Positions 23,301-38,300 of a DNA stretch of 64,000 nucleotides are shown piece after piece (the stretch's first letter is position 1; each line of letters starts with the position of its first letter). The position numbers and the translations under genes were made by a program. The notes beneath the pieces are model-generated. The model was not told the DNA's origin and did no database searches. It was given only the letters and a program-made list of their open reading frames with translations. Source of the stretch: Diplolepis rosae (lineage: Eukaryota > Arthropoda > Insecta > Hymenoptera > Diplolepididae); assembly GCA_030998225.1 (NCBI GenBank), contig JAPYXD010000727.1, forward strand, positions 7,750,001-7,814,000. The letters run 5' to 3'.

Positions 23301-26300
23301 CAGTGCGAAAAACAATGAAATGGTATCGAAAGCTTTTTTTCATCTTATTGATCTTTTTCTATCTAATGCCCATGCGTTATATAAAATGAGAAACGAAGGA
23401 GCTACACCATTTCCTTCATATCGATTACAGGTTGTTAGATCTGATTCTGATACATCTATATGCGCAGCACCATGCATTGAAGAGTACCACACAAAAAAGA
23501 TATTACTATAAAGTCAATCATTCCGACGTGAGAGGCAAGGGAACTCACGAAAATAAAGCACCCCGGAACGTAAGAGGCAAGGGGACTCATAAAAACCAAA
23601 CACTCCGAAACGTGAGAGGTAAGGGGACTCACAAAAATCTTGACATCTCCGGAGATGCGGCAGTAGCTTGCTGCGTTTGTTTCAGCGCATCAAACTACGT
23701 ACGAAAACCTTCTCAAAACTCGGCTTATACTAGAAATAAAATTTGACCTTGAAATAGAGATTTTCAAGGTCAAGGGTGTCTGCGAGAACTTTTTTACTAT
23801 TTTTTTCATATTCAGTGCGTGAAATTACATAGAAATACTCTCTCAAACCTTCATGAGAAATGAGACAAATTTTTTACATTGCACTTTACGTTGCCTGCGG
23901 GGCTGATGGATATATCGACCAGCAGTCAGGTCTTGGACTCTACCTGAGATATCTAGTGATTTTTGTATAAATTTTGCATTTTATAAGAGGCTGAAAAATT
24001 CATTACATCTAAAAAATATGATCATTTTGCTACTCATCAGATAAAACAAGACGTTTGAACAAATGAAAATTTTTATAACTTTATACTATCAATTTTCACC
24101 TTGTTTAATTCACAAATCACTAAAGAAGTTACCAATGTTTGAGATTCTATTAAAATATTCATATTGTCTATATTCTACGGAGTTGGTACTTTCGTTTGAC
24201 ACCATCAACGCAACTTAGTGATATCAAGGATCGCCTGCATATCGGATCTTTACTTCCGTTAAATGGTAAAGACTCATCGGCTTCTGTTAACTGGTGATTT
24301 CAAATGACAAAATATAAAATAAAAGTAACCAATGGATGTTCACCATTTCACGGGAGCGAAGAGTCGACAGGCAGGCCAACATTGGAATTACATACCGCAA
24401 CGACTAACGGCCACAACTGATCATAAGACAGGTTATAGGTTACAGCAATAGGACAGAACACTCAATGCGTAAAATCAGTATGTCAATGAGAATCAAATAT
24501 TTGTCGCATACAGGAATTAAATTAGCAAATTAATGAAAATTAATAAAAATGATTCAATTTATATTGGGTTGGCAACAAAGTCATTTTGCTTTTTTTCGCT
24601 AGATGACATTAGTCTTTCGAAGTCGTTCTTCTTAATTGCAAACTTCAGACCGTATATGGTATTTGACAGCTGACGTTTCATAGATTATTGAGTAAAAAAA
24701 AAAGTTTCAAGTTTTGTTGTTTATTTATTGTTTTGCATTGATTTGAAATGGAGGTTCCAGACGGTCATTTTCGCCACATTTCACTTTATTACTTCCGAAA
24801 AGGCAAAAACGCAGTGCAAGCTCGTTTTCGTTCCGGAGATTTTGACCGCAAAGATGCACCACGCTCTGGGCGCCCAACTGAAGTTGACGACGACAAAATA
24901 AAAGCAATGATAGAACATAACCGGTGTAGTACAACACGAGAGATCGCAGAGATGCTTAACATATCACAGATGCGTTGAAAGACATTTAAAACAACTTGGT
25001 TACGTTAATAAGCTCGATATGTGGGTTCCTCACAAATTGAACCAAATTCAACTCACCCAACGTATTTTCCATTTGCGATTCACTGCTGAAACATAACGAA
25101 ACCGATCCATTTTTAAAGCGAATCATAACGGGCGATAAAAAATGGGTTGTTTACGATAACGTCGTGGGATCGACATCAAATCGACATCAAAAGCCGATAT
25201 TCATCAATATAAGGTTATGCTGAGTCTGGTGGGATTTCAAAGGTATTGTTTATTTTGAGCTACTCCCAAGGAACTAAACTATCAATTCGAATGTCTTCTG
25301 TCGCCAGCTAATGAAATTGCACAATGAAATCAACGAAAAGCGGAGAGAACTGGCTACTCGTAAAGGCGTCATCTTCCACCAAGATAACGCCAGACCACAT
25401 ACGAGGTTTGTTCAAAACATAAGTTGAATTTTCAAATTTCGCGGGCTATGTACATTCGATTTTTTCTCCTATGTTGGCACACTTGTTCTGAATATATGTT
25501 CACAATTTCAGCAATATAGCATTTTTTGTTTGTTTGTGAGAGACATAAAGGTTAGAAGTGTTTTGCGAGTATTGGCGATTTTCTACTGTCGAAAAAAATG
25601 GATCAAAGAATACAAGGTGTGTCCGAAAAGTATCGGACCTGCGTTTATATCTTCGCGCCAGTGCGCTTTATAGGCCTCTGCGAGGTATGAGCGTAACCAG
25701 TAGTCCCTCATGAACTCCCTGAATGCACTAAATCGCATTAGCTTTGTTTCATTTTTGATTCCAGTCAATGGTGTTAAAAAGAATTTATTAGTAGTGAGGA
25801 GTGGGTTGGATTGAAATGAAACAAGCTGAATTTAGTCAAACGCATTAACTAGAATTCGGAAAGAAACGGAATTGGTTCGGCATTAATATGAATTAATTTG
25901 TTTGACATTTTTAATGCCGTTCAATTGATTTCAATCCACCTCTTCTTACCGGGTGAGTACTATATTTATACGTATCATTGAAGTACCAAAGATTTTTTAA
26001 GAAATTTTACGCCATTTTCAAAGTTTATTCTTTTATTTTACACAGTAATTTTTTTACTAGTGCTATCCGATGTTCTCGAACTTTAAAGGCGCTTTTCTCA
26101 AAACTATGTTTTTCAAGTCGATTCACAGGATTTTGAAAAATGTATTGCATAAATCGACTTGAAATTTTCTGTGACCAATCTACAGACATAAACCGAAGTC
26201 CTGACGTACACGGAGAAAAGAGCGCTTTGCTGACGCGTGCACGGGACACGATTCAGCCGTGTTTATTGTCACACGACTTTTGAATTATATATTTGAACTG

Positions 26301-29300
26301 TATCCTATTATAAGTCGGATGCATGAGAAATTTTTGAGGTAAAGTTCTAATTTTTTGCAACTATCAAATTTCAATTCACATATATTTTTATCTCATTATT
26401 ACGAAATATCAAAAGAGATACTAATAAAATTATCAAATGACAGTGAAATTTTAAGGTTATGAATAAGGCATGTTCAAACAACACATGCCTTTCAGTTTTC
26501 CGATGACCTTGCTGCAAACATCCAATTACTTTATGAAGCAAGCCACTTAAGCTACACCACGGTTCCTTCAATAATTAGTTATTTTATTCAAAACGAATTG
26601 AAAAAAAACCAATCTCTGCAGGAACATCGAACGAGCCAGTGCAAATTGCATTACATGTGGGAGTGGGGACAAGCATGGAAATGGTCGTGCGCACGACGTA
26701 AAAGTATTGGAGCATTGCTTTGCCGAGTCTGGACACGACTCTGCTGTGAAAAGCATAGCGTGTCCAGCGCACGCCTGGTCCGTGCGCGGAAACGCATGAG
26801 CCGTGTCAGCCCATCGACACTATGGGTCCATCGCTTTATTTAATAAGGGACACGGCTGAATCGTGTCCCGTGTACGCGTCGGGCAATGCGCTTTTTTTTC
26901 CGTGTAACGGATTTTTTAAATTTTGTTTTATTCAATTCTTACAGCTCATAAAATCACAAATAAACTTCTTAAAAGAAACCCGCCATATTGGTAAATTTTA
27001 AAAACTCTTGGGTCAGCACCGCGGCAACTGAACCAGAAAAAACGCGCAAGCGTTCAGCACTGGTATTTTGAGGGGGTCCCATTTAAACGCTCGCTGAAGA
27101 AACCCACAATGAATCACACAGGTAGACCCCTTTAATCATCAATATTATGCAAAACTCTGATTTATATGTAGCTTATTAATGAAAAATTTTCTAATTTTAT
27201 AAAAATCAGAAATAAAAAAGGATGAAGTAAAGAAGATCTGTCAACTTAGACATATTAAGTACACTCGAGATTCCATGTGACGAGAAGCTCGAGCATCGGA
27301 GACCTCTCTGATCTTATGATATTTTAATGGACCCCCCCCCCCCCTATTCAGTTTGTATGCCGACTATCCTTAATCCTAGGTCATTGGGCTGAGCGGGAAT
27401 CAATGCCGGTAATGTAGGAATCTATTAAGTGTATAACTTTGCTTCCGCCGTTTTTCGATAGATGGCTGCAGCGGTAAGTGCTGGTCGAAATATTCAGATA
27501 ACAAAATGTAGCACAGAATGCTTGGAGATCTGTCGACATAACGACAGCACCACATTAGTGAATTTGTTTTTGCATCATAAATTTATTCTCAATCGAAGAT
27601 GTCAGTTTTCGAGCCAAATTCTCATCATTTGCGGGGAATTTTGATCTTCTGCTTGCATTTGAAGAAAACGGCGGTCGAGGCTTATCAAATTCTGTCAAGT
27701 ACTTACGGTGATGCTGCTCTTAGTGAAAGAACGTCTGGTGAGTGGTTTCAACGCTTCAAGAGCAGTAACTTTGATTTCGAGGACCGGAATGGCGGTGGGA
27801 AAGAGAACATTTTCAAAAATTCCGAATTGGAGGTATTATTTGCTGAAGACTCGAGCCAAACGCAAGAGGAATTTGGGAAATCATTGGAGATGATTCAATG
27901 AGCCATTTCGAAACGTCTCAAAGCCATGAGAATGATTCAGAAGCAAGGAAATTGGGTTCCGTACGAGTTGAAGCCGAGAGATGTTGAACGGCGTTTTTTT
28001 GCTTCTAAACATCAATTTCAAAGACAGAATCGGAAGGGGTTCTTACATCGCATTGTGATCGGCGACCAAAAATGAGTCTGCTACGATAATCCCAAGCGCA
28101 TAACATCATAGGGACTGCCCGGACATGCCTGCACGTCGACGACCAGACTAAATATTCACGGTGCCAAGGTTATGCTCTGCATTTGGTGGGACCAGCTCGG
28201 TGTGATCTGTTCTGAACTTTTGAAGCCGAGTGAAACCATTAGAGGGGATTGTATTGAACCAAAAGAGACGGGAGAAAGTTATCCTCGAGCATGGCAATGC
28301 TTGGTCACATCTCGCAAGACCGGTCAAGACATATTTGGAAACGCTGGAATGGGAGGTCTTGCTCCAATTCGCCGTATCCTCCAAACGCTGCTTCTTCCGA
28401 CTAGCATTTGTTTCGATCGATGGCACGCAGCCTGGCTCATTAGCATTTCCGCCCTTAGAAAGAAATCGAAAAATGGATCGTTTCGTGGATCGCCTCAAAA
28501 GACGCATTGTTTTTTCGAAATGGTATGCCACAATTGCCATAAAGATGGAAACAAAGTAGTGCCTAGCGATAAAGAGTACTTTGAATTATAAATAGGTAAT
28601 CACTTTTTCAGAATAAAGCCTTAAATTTTGGAAAAAAACGGCGGAAACAAAGTTGTACAGGAGTAAGGTTTTATTAATTTTGTATTAATTAAGATTAAGG
28701 ATTAAGGATTGAGGTAAAGTTGTGAAGGATTATTTTTTTATGAATAAAATACAACATTAAGGGGTCTATATTGGGGTTAGAGAAATTATTTATAGAACAA
28801 TTCGTATTTTTCCGTATATTACCTATGTTTGTCACGAAAAAAACAACTTAATGTATTTAAATGAATTGAAATAACTGTTTACATATAGTAGATATTTCTC
28901 AGTCAAAAAATTTTGTTTTGAATTTGTTGTTGTATATATATTGTATATGTATATGCCATCGTCTTAAAAATAACTTCAAGTTTAGATTTAATGAAATTTT
29001 GAATGTAATATTAGCTTTCTGGTAGATACACACGTACGTCTAATATATGTGATAATGATTTTAAAGTCCAATTAAGCTGAAGAATATATGGTCAACAATT
29101 TTTCTGCATTTTTATTTTAGATTGAAGCGATATTAATCGTCAAATAAAGTTATTACTTACGGTTTTTTCTAGAAGGGGCCACAGTTCTATCGATTTTTCT
29201 TACGTGTTCGGCAAGCAAGGAAAAAAGAGTATAGCTTCCCGCTGTGCTGCCGAGATGATCAGCAACTCCGACTAATTGATTATCTTCCATATACAAAGGG

Positions 29301-32300
29301 GCACCTGAATCGGACTGAAAAATAAAATAAAATATTATTTTTATTTGAAGAGCATGGCTTCAGTGGGTTACGTCCCAAGTGCGAATTGCCGAAGGTGATA
29401 ATGCGGCACAATATTGGCCCAATCTCGGCAGCCAAGAGTCGGCCATTGTTATTGGGCCAGTGTCACTGTTTGCATCGGTCAAGTGCTGGGCCGACGATGG
29501 CGGCCTTTGTCGACTGTTTAAATTTACCGACCTTCAGCCGAAACTTGGCCGAGTATCGGACCTATACCAAGCCGATTGTCATTTTTACTATGGCATCCAG
29601 TTCTGAAAGTAGAAGAGCCAGAGTCGGGCTCATGGACGGCACATTACTGGGCCATGTGTCACTTTTACTACGGCAAACCATCCTGGGAGTGAGAAAACCA
29701 GAGTTCGGCACAGCATTGGCCCGTTGCTGTGCCGAAAACAAGTGCTAGCGGACAGAGTTTGGGCCAGCATTGGCCGCCAAGTGCATACCGGAGTTATCAT
29801 TCCAGCAACGGCACGATATTGGCAGCCGATCTTCGGCAAATTTTTGGCGATGCTGGGCCAGTGTTGGGCCGTATCTAATTTCGCACTTGGGGTGATAAAA
29901 AAATAATTTCACCTTCTCCCAAAATTTGTCTACAATAAACAATTTTCTTGCCTGAAACTTTAGGACATGATAAAAGACATATCAATGGATGGCTATGACA
30001 GTAATTTGTTTTTAACAATCAAAAAAATTTATTTCTGTTCTACGGGCATTAAATTTTTTAATATTTCAAAAATAATTAGTCTACAGCTATCCATTAATAT
30101 GTCCTTTATCATAACCCGAATTTTCAATCGAAAAATTTATTATCGTAGACAAATTTCGAGGAGAACTTAAATTTATTTTTTGATCACGTGACCCACTTAA
30201 TCCAGGGCTTTAACATACCTTCTCAATTTTAAATATGATAAAAATTCATCAATATTTACCCAGGTCAGATATTCTGCGCGATTTGGATAAGAATAAGCGC
30301 AAACCTCGCTAGTCAGAGGGAAACGATTATTTTTTAATTTAGAAAAGTATCTAACGCATTTCAAGTATTTTACTGTTCGATAAAATAAAAATTTCAAGAC
30401 TAAAATATCGTTATTATTATGGCTCCATCCAACAGTCGTAAATAGTATCGAATCGTTTCCAATCAAATTTGTAATATCCTTTATCTCAACCGGTTTTTCT
30501 TCGCCCAAATCTGCTTTTTGATTGAGCTAAAAAAACATTTTGTGTTAAAGAGGATTTGCCATATCTATTTACTGAAAAATACTATTGAATCTATCAAATT
30601 TCTTCGTGGAACGTCACATGAATTGATTTGAATCAATGGTATACATACCCCATACTCAGTGTATGAAAAACATGTATACTACTAGGGAGTTTGATACTGA
30701 CGTGATAAAATGAACAAGAATATATTTTTTTTAGCAATAAACGGGTTTTTTCTCAATGTACTCTCCTTTTAGCTCGATACAATGAGTCCAACGATCTTTC
30801 AACTTTTCTATGCCTTTCAAATAATACGATTTGTCAAACCTTCCAAAATACCCTTCTATTTCCCATTCAACTTCCTCGTTCGACTCAAAACGCCTACCAC
30901 ACAGCCATCTCTTGATGTTTGGGAACAGTTAATAGTAACTAGGGGCCGGTTCTAGAGAATATGGTAGATGCGGAAGCGATTCGAAACCCAATTTATGTGT
31001 TTTTGCCTGTGCTATGTTCGATGCGTGATATGGTGCATTGTTATCATGAAAAGGGATTTTTTTCTTCTTCAAATGTAGCCGTTTCTTCCGGATTTTGTCA
31101 ACCAATCGATCCAATTATGCAATATGCTCCAGTAATCGTCCTTCCTTTCTTAAGGTAGTCAATGATCTTAAAATCCCTAAATCACTAAAATCCCTAAAAT
31201 CACTAGCCATAACTTTCCCAGCCAATTTTTGCGTTTTCGGACGCTTTGGTGCACTTTCACCAGGTTTAACCGATTGATTGGACTATGCTCATGATTCCGG
31301 AGTTTAGTGGTGGATCCCTGTTTCATGCATCGTCACAAATTGAGGCAGGAATTCTTTCGGATTGCGGTTGAAATAGGCTAAAATTTGCTCCGAAGTGGTC
31401 ACACGAATGCGTTTTTGATTGATTGTGAGCTTTCTCATGCACAAATGTGTATGCAAAATATTGACCACACGCCCAGTTGAGATGGATACGATTTCAGCTA
31501 TTTCACGCATTTTCATTTTCGGGTCATTCAAAACAATATCATGGATTTCATTCATCATTTCTGGTGTAATGATTTCATTTGGACGACCTGGACTTGGTAT
31601 GGTTTCTGTACTCGGATAACCACAACTAAATTCGGTAAACCACTTCTGAACTAATCCATACGGCGGAGCAGAATCCGAATAATATTTATCGAGGTTGGCC
31701 TTGGTTTCTAATAACGTTTCTCCACGCGAAGAGTAGTGTTTAATCAACACACGAAATTAACTTTTTTTCATCTTTGCAAACAATTGGGAGGTTGGTTGCT
31801 TTAGACACTGTAACTTGTAAACTAATGAATGGATTTGGCTCAAATTTTGACAAAAGAATTTTGGAGGATGAAACTTGTTAACAATGATAGCTATTTGTTA
31901 GTAGTGACGACCTCTCACGTCAATATCAAACACCCTAGTATTAGCAAGTAAAATTTTTCCGTAACGTATTTGTTAATCAGAAAATACCAAAGATGGGTGA
32001 CTCTCCGCGTAGTACAAAATTTAAGCATCGATATTTTTGAAACATATTTTTCGCAATATAAGATCAGATGAAACGTATTCATTATTAAGAGGGTCAATCT
32101 GAATTAGTGCAGTGAGTCAGTAATTTACTTTTGTGAATTTTTTTCCTAAATGTTAGTGATTTTCTCCTATTTTCATGAGAAGTTATAAAATTTTTTAAAA
32201 GAAATTAGTAGACAAATAACTGATGATTTGTAGAAATTCTTACTAAATTGAATCAATCGCAGAACTTTTCTTTTTGCAATCCCCGGTTTATCCAAAAGCT

Positions 32301-35300
32301 TTGTACTCTAATTTTATATTGGATTTATAACTTAATTCGTGCGGTTTGCTAAGAGATGGCGTAACTTGATTATTATTCCAGCGTTCCAATATTCCGAACA
32401 TGCGTTGGAAAGCTACTACCATTGTGCGTCTTTTTCAGTGAAAGTCATTCATTTGAAGCGTAAACAACAATAATTTTTTTTTCACTCAAATATGTCGAAC
32501 TTTGTGCTTGAAAAAGTGTTTTTGCAGGGAGTTCTTCTTCATTATTTTAATATGAAGAAAACTGCTGCCAAAAGTCATCGTATTTTGGTGGAAGTTTATG
32601 GTGAACATGCTCTAGCTGAGCGAACGTGCCAAAGTCACTCAAGCAGCCATTTCAAAACATTTAAAAGCAGCCGGATATATTCAAAAGCAAGGAAATTGAA
32701 TTCCACATAAACTCAAGCCGAGAGACGTTGAAAGGCGGTTTTGCATGTCCGAAATGTTGCTGGAACGACACAAAAAGAAGTAATTTTTGTATCGGATTGT
32801 TACTGGTGATGAAAAATGGATACATTACGACAACCCCAAGCGCAAAAAATCATATGTGAAACCCGGCCAACCAGCCAAATTAACGGCAAAGCCGAATATC
32901 CATGGCGCGAAGGTAATGCTCTGTATTTGGTGGGATCAGAAGGGTGTGCTGTATTATGAGCTGCTAAAACCGGGTGAAACTATCAATGGAGAACGCTACC
33001 GAACGCAATTAATCCGTTTGAAGAGAGCAATAGCCGAAAAACGCCCGGAATATGCGACCAGACACGAGGCAATAATTTTCCATCATGACAACGCTTGGCC
33101 CCGTGTTGCTATTCCGGTTAAGAACTATTTGGAAAACAGTGGATGGGAAGTTTCACCCCACCCGCCTTATAGCCCAGACCTTGCCCCTTCTGACTACCAT
33201 TTGTTCCGGTTGATGCAGAACGCCCTCACTGGAATACGGTTCACATCACAACATGCTATCAAAAATTGGCTTGATTCATTCTTGGCCGCCAAGCCGGCGT
33301 AGTTCTTTTGGGATGGAATCCACAAATTGCCAAAAAGGTAGAAAAAAGTCATAACTTCAGATGGGCAATACTTTTAATAATACTATTGTACATGTTTTTC
33401 TTAAATAAACGTTCAAATTTTGAAAAAAAACGCACGAATTAAGGTATAGATCCAATACTAAAGGAAGTTTAAAATAAATATTAATATACCATTTATTACA
33501 AGTGAACAATTACTCGCAAATATTATCAAAGTAAAAACAACTCTGGGGGCAATATTTAACAAGGGTAAAAAAAGGATGCAATTATTTTATAACCCTCCAT
33601 GGGCTTGTGTAACAGTCAGGTCACATGCTAATGTATCGTCATTTTACGAAATAATTTTAGATTTTTCAAAAGCCCTAGCGGACCCGGTTGAGAGAACGGT
33701 CAGAGTATTCTCTGATCGTTCTCTGACCTCGCATTATTATGGCTAAGGACGGTAAAAAAACATTTAAAGTTTTGCAATTATGATTCTGTGTCAAAATTTG
33801 AATTAGAAAGTGTAGGAATAAATACAATCATTTTATTTTTCAGCGATACAAACTAGAGAAACATCGTATACCTGACATTGAAGGCAGTGCAGTGTTTCAC
33901 AATTAGTGAAACATCTCCACCACCAGGATTGGCCATTTGTAGAAGTGAGATAAAAGTAGTTGTGACTCACTCCAACCAATAGTCAATCTTGACGGTGGAG
34001 ACGTTCCGCAAATGGTGAACTACTGCACTGCCTTCAGTGACAGCTATACACGTCTTAATTATATAATCTCTGAAACAATCAATAACAATATTGATGACGG
34101 TTGGCAGCATCATCATCCTGAAATATCAAAGTAAGTGCCTTGCAAGTTGTATATTCAAAAAAAAATGTCGGCCCATGGAGGGTTAAATTGAGCTTTCGAC
34201 TTTCTTAGAAATACTGATTTAAGAAATATCCTTCGATCAACAACAATTGTATTATGTATATAGTTTTAGTAAAAGAAGTAACTTTTATTTAGAAACTGCA
34301 CAAGGGACACCCTAATTAATAACTGTTTTAAAGGTTTGAATTATTTTCAAAGAAAAAATACAATATTAGGAATAACAGTAACTCAGTGATCATCATTCAT
34401 AGGCATAAAAATTACTCTTATACATGGAATGCATGTCCATAGGAGAAATTTATTTTGTTAGGAAATACCAGGGATTTAGAATATTACACTACATAGAGAA
34501 TCACCCATGTAAACTTATTCTATTAAAATAATATAAATTTCATAACTTACTTTTAGGATTCCATAGCTCGATGATAAGTTGCTTTTATCATCAGAAGTAT
34601 ATTTCACACGAGAAATGTTAAATTCTTGATAACCCACTCTTTTTCCACCCTTAACGTAATAATTTTCTTCATTACCTTTTATTGTTTCAGCACAATACTT
34701 TGAAGTTATAACATTCTGTCCATTATAGAATGATCCCATACCATAAATCATAGTAAGAGGATTTCTAGTGTATATTGTAACCACAAAAGGCAGCCTATCA
34801 GAGTCACCCAATTCTTTACCACCTCTCATTCTACTCTCAAATAGTGATGAATCAGGTCCTACAAAAAGGTAAAAATTATGATATGCTAGTATTTTAAATA
34901 ATATGAAAAAAGAAATTTTTCAATAGGGCCTAAGCATTTAAATGAAAATGTTTATAAACTAGTAATTAGATTCGATTTTTTGTAAAAGAAGCATATTAAT
35001 TTTTGTCAAATCTTGGTATGTACCCTCAATTTTTAATTTTAAAGATTCTTCAATTATTCATGTCAGTCATCAAAAATATGTGAAATGTACGTAGGTTGCG
35101 TAGGTATCTTTAAATACAAAAGATACATGAAGACAATACCTCTCACATCTTTTTAAAGTACTCTCCCCTAGTCTCAAGACACTTGTGCATTCTTAAAAAC
35201 CTACTGTTGCTTTTGAAAGGGCATACCCTCCAAAAGCTTCAGTCAAACTAGTGAAGCATTTTTTTGCAGTAAGCCCTTTTTTATAATCATACAAAATCAT

Positions 35301-38300
35301 TACACGAACATCCCTACATGGGAACCTATGTAGGATCCTAAACAATCTGATCTAATTCTACTATGGAAAAAAAAATTAAACAACTAGTTTGCTTGAAATT
35401 TTGTGTTTCCAATAGAATTACGGCTACGGAATCATTGAAACTGTTGTAGAAGTGTTTTGGGGAGTCTACTCTAACGAGAACGTAAGTATTTGAGTGGCAT
35501 AAAGCATTCAGTGAGGGTCGTGAGGTCGTAGAAAACTTGCCTCATGAGAGTCGTCCATCCACCTCTGTTAACGACGATAAAATCGAAAAAGTGAAGAAAA
35601 TTGTGCTCGAAAATCGTCGTGTTGGCATTAAAGAAGCAGCAGATGCCCTCAAAATCTCTTATGGATCGACTCAACACATTGTGGTTCATGTTTTTGGTAT
35701 GAAGCGCGTCGCCGCCAGACGACGATAATGCGCCGTCACATTCCAGCCTGATTGTGACTGAATTTTTGGTTAAACACGAAACAAACGTCATTGCTCAGCC
35801 ACCGTATTCGCCAGATTTGACTCCCTGTGACTTTTTCATGTTTGCAAAACTCAAATATCCGCTCCGAGGAACGCACCATGATTCGATTGAGGACATAAAA
35901 AGAAATTCGCTGGAGGAGATAAAGGCCATACCGGCCGAGGCCTATAAGAAGTGTATGGAAAATTGGATTAACCGTTAGCATGCTTGCATTGGCTCAAAAG
36001 GAGCCTATTTTGAAGGCAATAATAAAGATTTGTATTGAAATACATAAAAATGTTTTTTTTAACCAGTCAGGTCAAATTTGATCAGATGGTATAAGTTCCT
36101 GTTCGAATTTACTATTCCAGTGATAGGAGAGAAAGTGATAAAGAATCCGAAATGGGTTTTGGTGCAGTCGCCGATAAAACGCTCTGACTTGCCAGACATC
36201 AATTTCTACGCGATTTCCTATGTCAAGTAATCTTATCGCAAATCATGAATGAATAACTATGTATGTGTGTATATATTGATGTGTAGCATTACAAAGCGTT
36301 CATATTGGCTACTACGTCAAAACCCATATTGGGTCCTTGGTCATTTCCTCTCCTATCTCCAAAATGGTAAATTTGGAAGGGAACCTACCTACAACAAGTC
36401 TCCCTCGTTAAAGTCACTATTTTATTTCAACTACATTATTCCTAGTCATTATGACCAGGTGCTATTTTTCTCTATGTACGCTATCATCTGGTACTATTCT
36501 TCCTTTCAAAATCCATCTGTGATCTGCCGAATTCTATTTTTCTTTCTCGAGATATAGTAATTTTGATCTATAGTACTTCGTAAGCATTAGGCATCATAGC
36601 CTAATGTCCCAGTTTAAACTTTTTCAAATAAACTGTTCTAAAATTTCCTAATAATTTCGTAAAACCATTCGAAAATTGTTACTTGGCGGTTTTCGGGATC
36701 GCTTATCAATAATCTGCAGTTAGAATTGCCAAATTCAAGATGCTGGATCTAATATGGATGCGATACTACCGACAATTTCGTTTAGAATATATGGATTATG
36801 TATAAATCATTTGGAAATTCTGACTGCAGATTTGTAATCAACGACCCCGAAAACCCCTACATAACCATTTTCAAGCGGTTTTTTGAGATTATCAGAAAAT
36901 GTTAGAAAAGTTTTTTTTAAGTTTGAAATAGGACATTAGGCTATAATGCCTAATACTTACGACGTACAATAGATTAAAATTGCTATATTTCGACAAAGAA
37001 AAATCTAATCTGACAGATCGCAGATGAATTTTGAAAAAGGGGATTAGTACTAGATGATAGAGTTGGCAGGATTGAGCGAAAAAAATCGTTGTATAATATG
37101 TTTCATTTAGGTGGCAAAAAATAAGTCCAATTTAGACGAACTGTGTAATTTGTATGAAGTTGAAGAATCACAAAATTATGGAAGGAGATTAATATTTTAC
37201 AATGATTTCAACGATCTCTCAACTTTTCTACGCCTTCTAAATAATACGATTTGTCAAACCCTCCAAAATACCCTTTTGTTTCCCATTCAACTTTTTGTTC
37301 GACTCAAAACGCCTAACACACAGCCATCTCTTGAGGTTTGGGAACAGATAACAGTCACTGGGGATCATATCTTGAGAATACGGTGGAGGCGGAGGCGATT
37401 CGAAACCCAATTCATGCTTTTTTGCCTGTGCAATGTTCGATGTGTGTGATGGAGCATTGTCATCATGAAAAGGGATTTTTTTCTTCTTTAAATGTGGCCG
37501 TTTCTTCCTGATTTCCACTACCAATCCAATCCAAAGAGTCATACGAATACATTTTTGATCGATTATGAGCAATCGTGCCACCCATCTTGCATAGAACTTT
37601 CTCATGCACAAATGTGTATGCAAAATACACTGTCCGACATGGAGTTTGGCACTTGACCAATAATAAATTATTTCGATTGGTTCTTTCCTGTAGAATCCGA
37701 ATCTGGAGACGGAAGTAGAGAACTGGCTCTCGTTTTCGAGAAAAATGGGATCAAAAGTCCTAAAAAACGTATTTTTGGACATTTTTAAATTTTTTCACGA
37801 CTTCAGATACTGTTTGGGATGCAAATTCCCTGTGCTTCTACGGATCGTGATGCTTTTCTTTTGTAGGTAGTACCAAGAGAATCGCGAATGATTTTATCCA
37901 GCAATAATCTGCCAGCATATTTACCGTAGATTTTCCTTGATATTTTTACTCCATAGTGGCAATGTCTTGATAAAATCGCTCACCCTGTTCATTGCTAACA
38001 GGTTCTAGATTTGGTGGAAAAAAATCCAAATGAGAATGCAGAAAATGAATTTTCAGAGACATGTTACATGTTAAATGTTAATCAGCATTTGAACTTGAAC
38101 GCATGACGAATCATATAGATGGTGGCACCCTCTGAAAGTTCATATTCCTTTCAGTTCAATTTTTAAACGCTCCCACGATTCCAGTTGAAATCACATTCTT
38201 TCTCTGAGATCAGCGAGTGCCAAGGTGGAAGCGTATGGTGGAATCAGTGTGCGCAAATGTAAAAAGTCTATTCCCGACCATTTTAAGGTCATGGCATCTG

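Noticed and set aside
23526..23646. CRISPR-like spaced repeat
   Set aside because: Only three diverged units of 42 bp with no unique spacers, in a eukaryotic transposon. It is a minisatellite.
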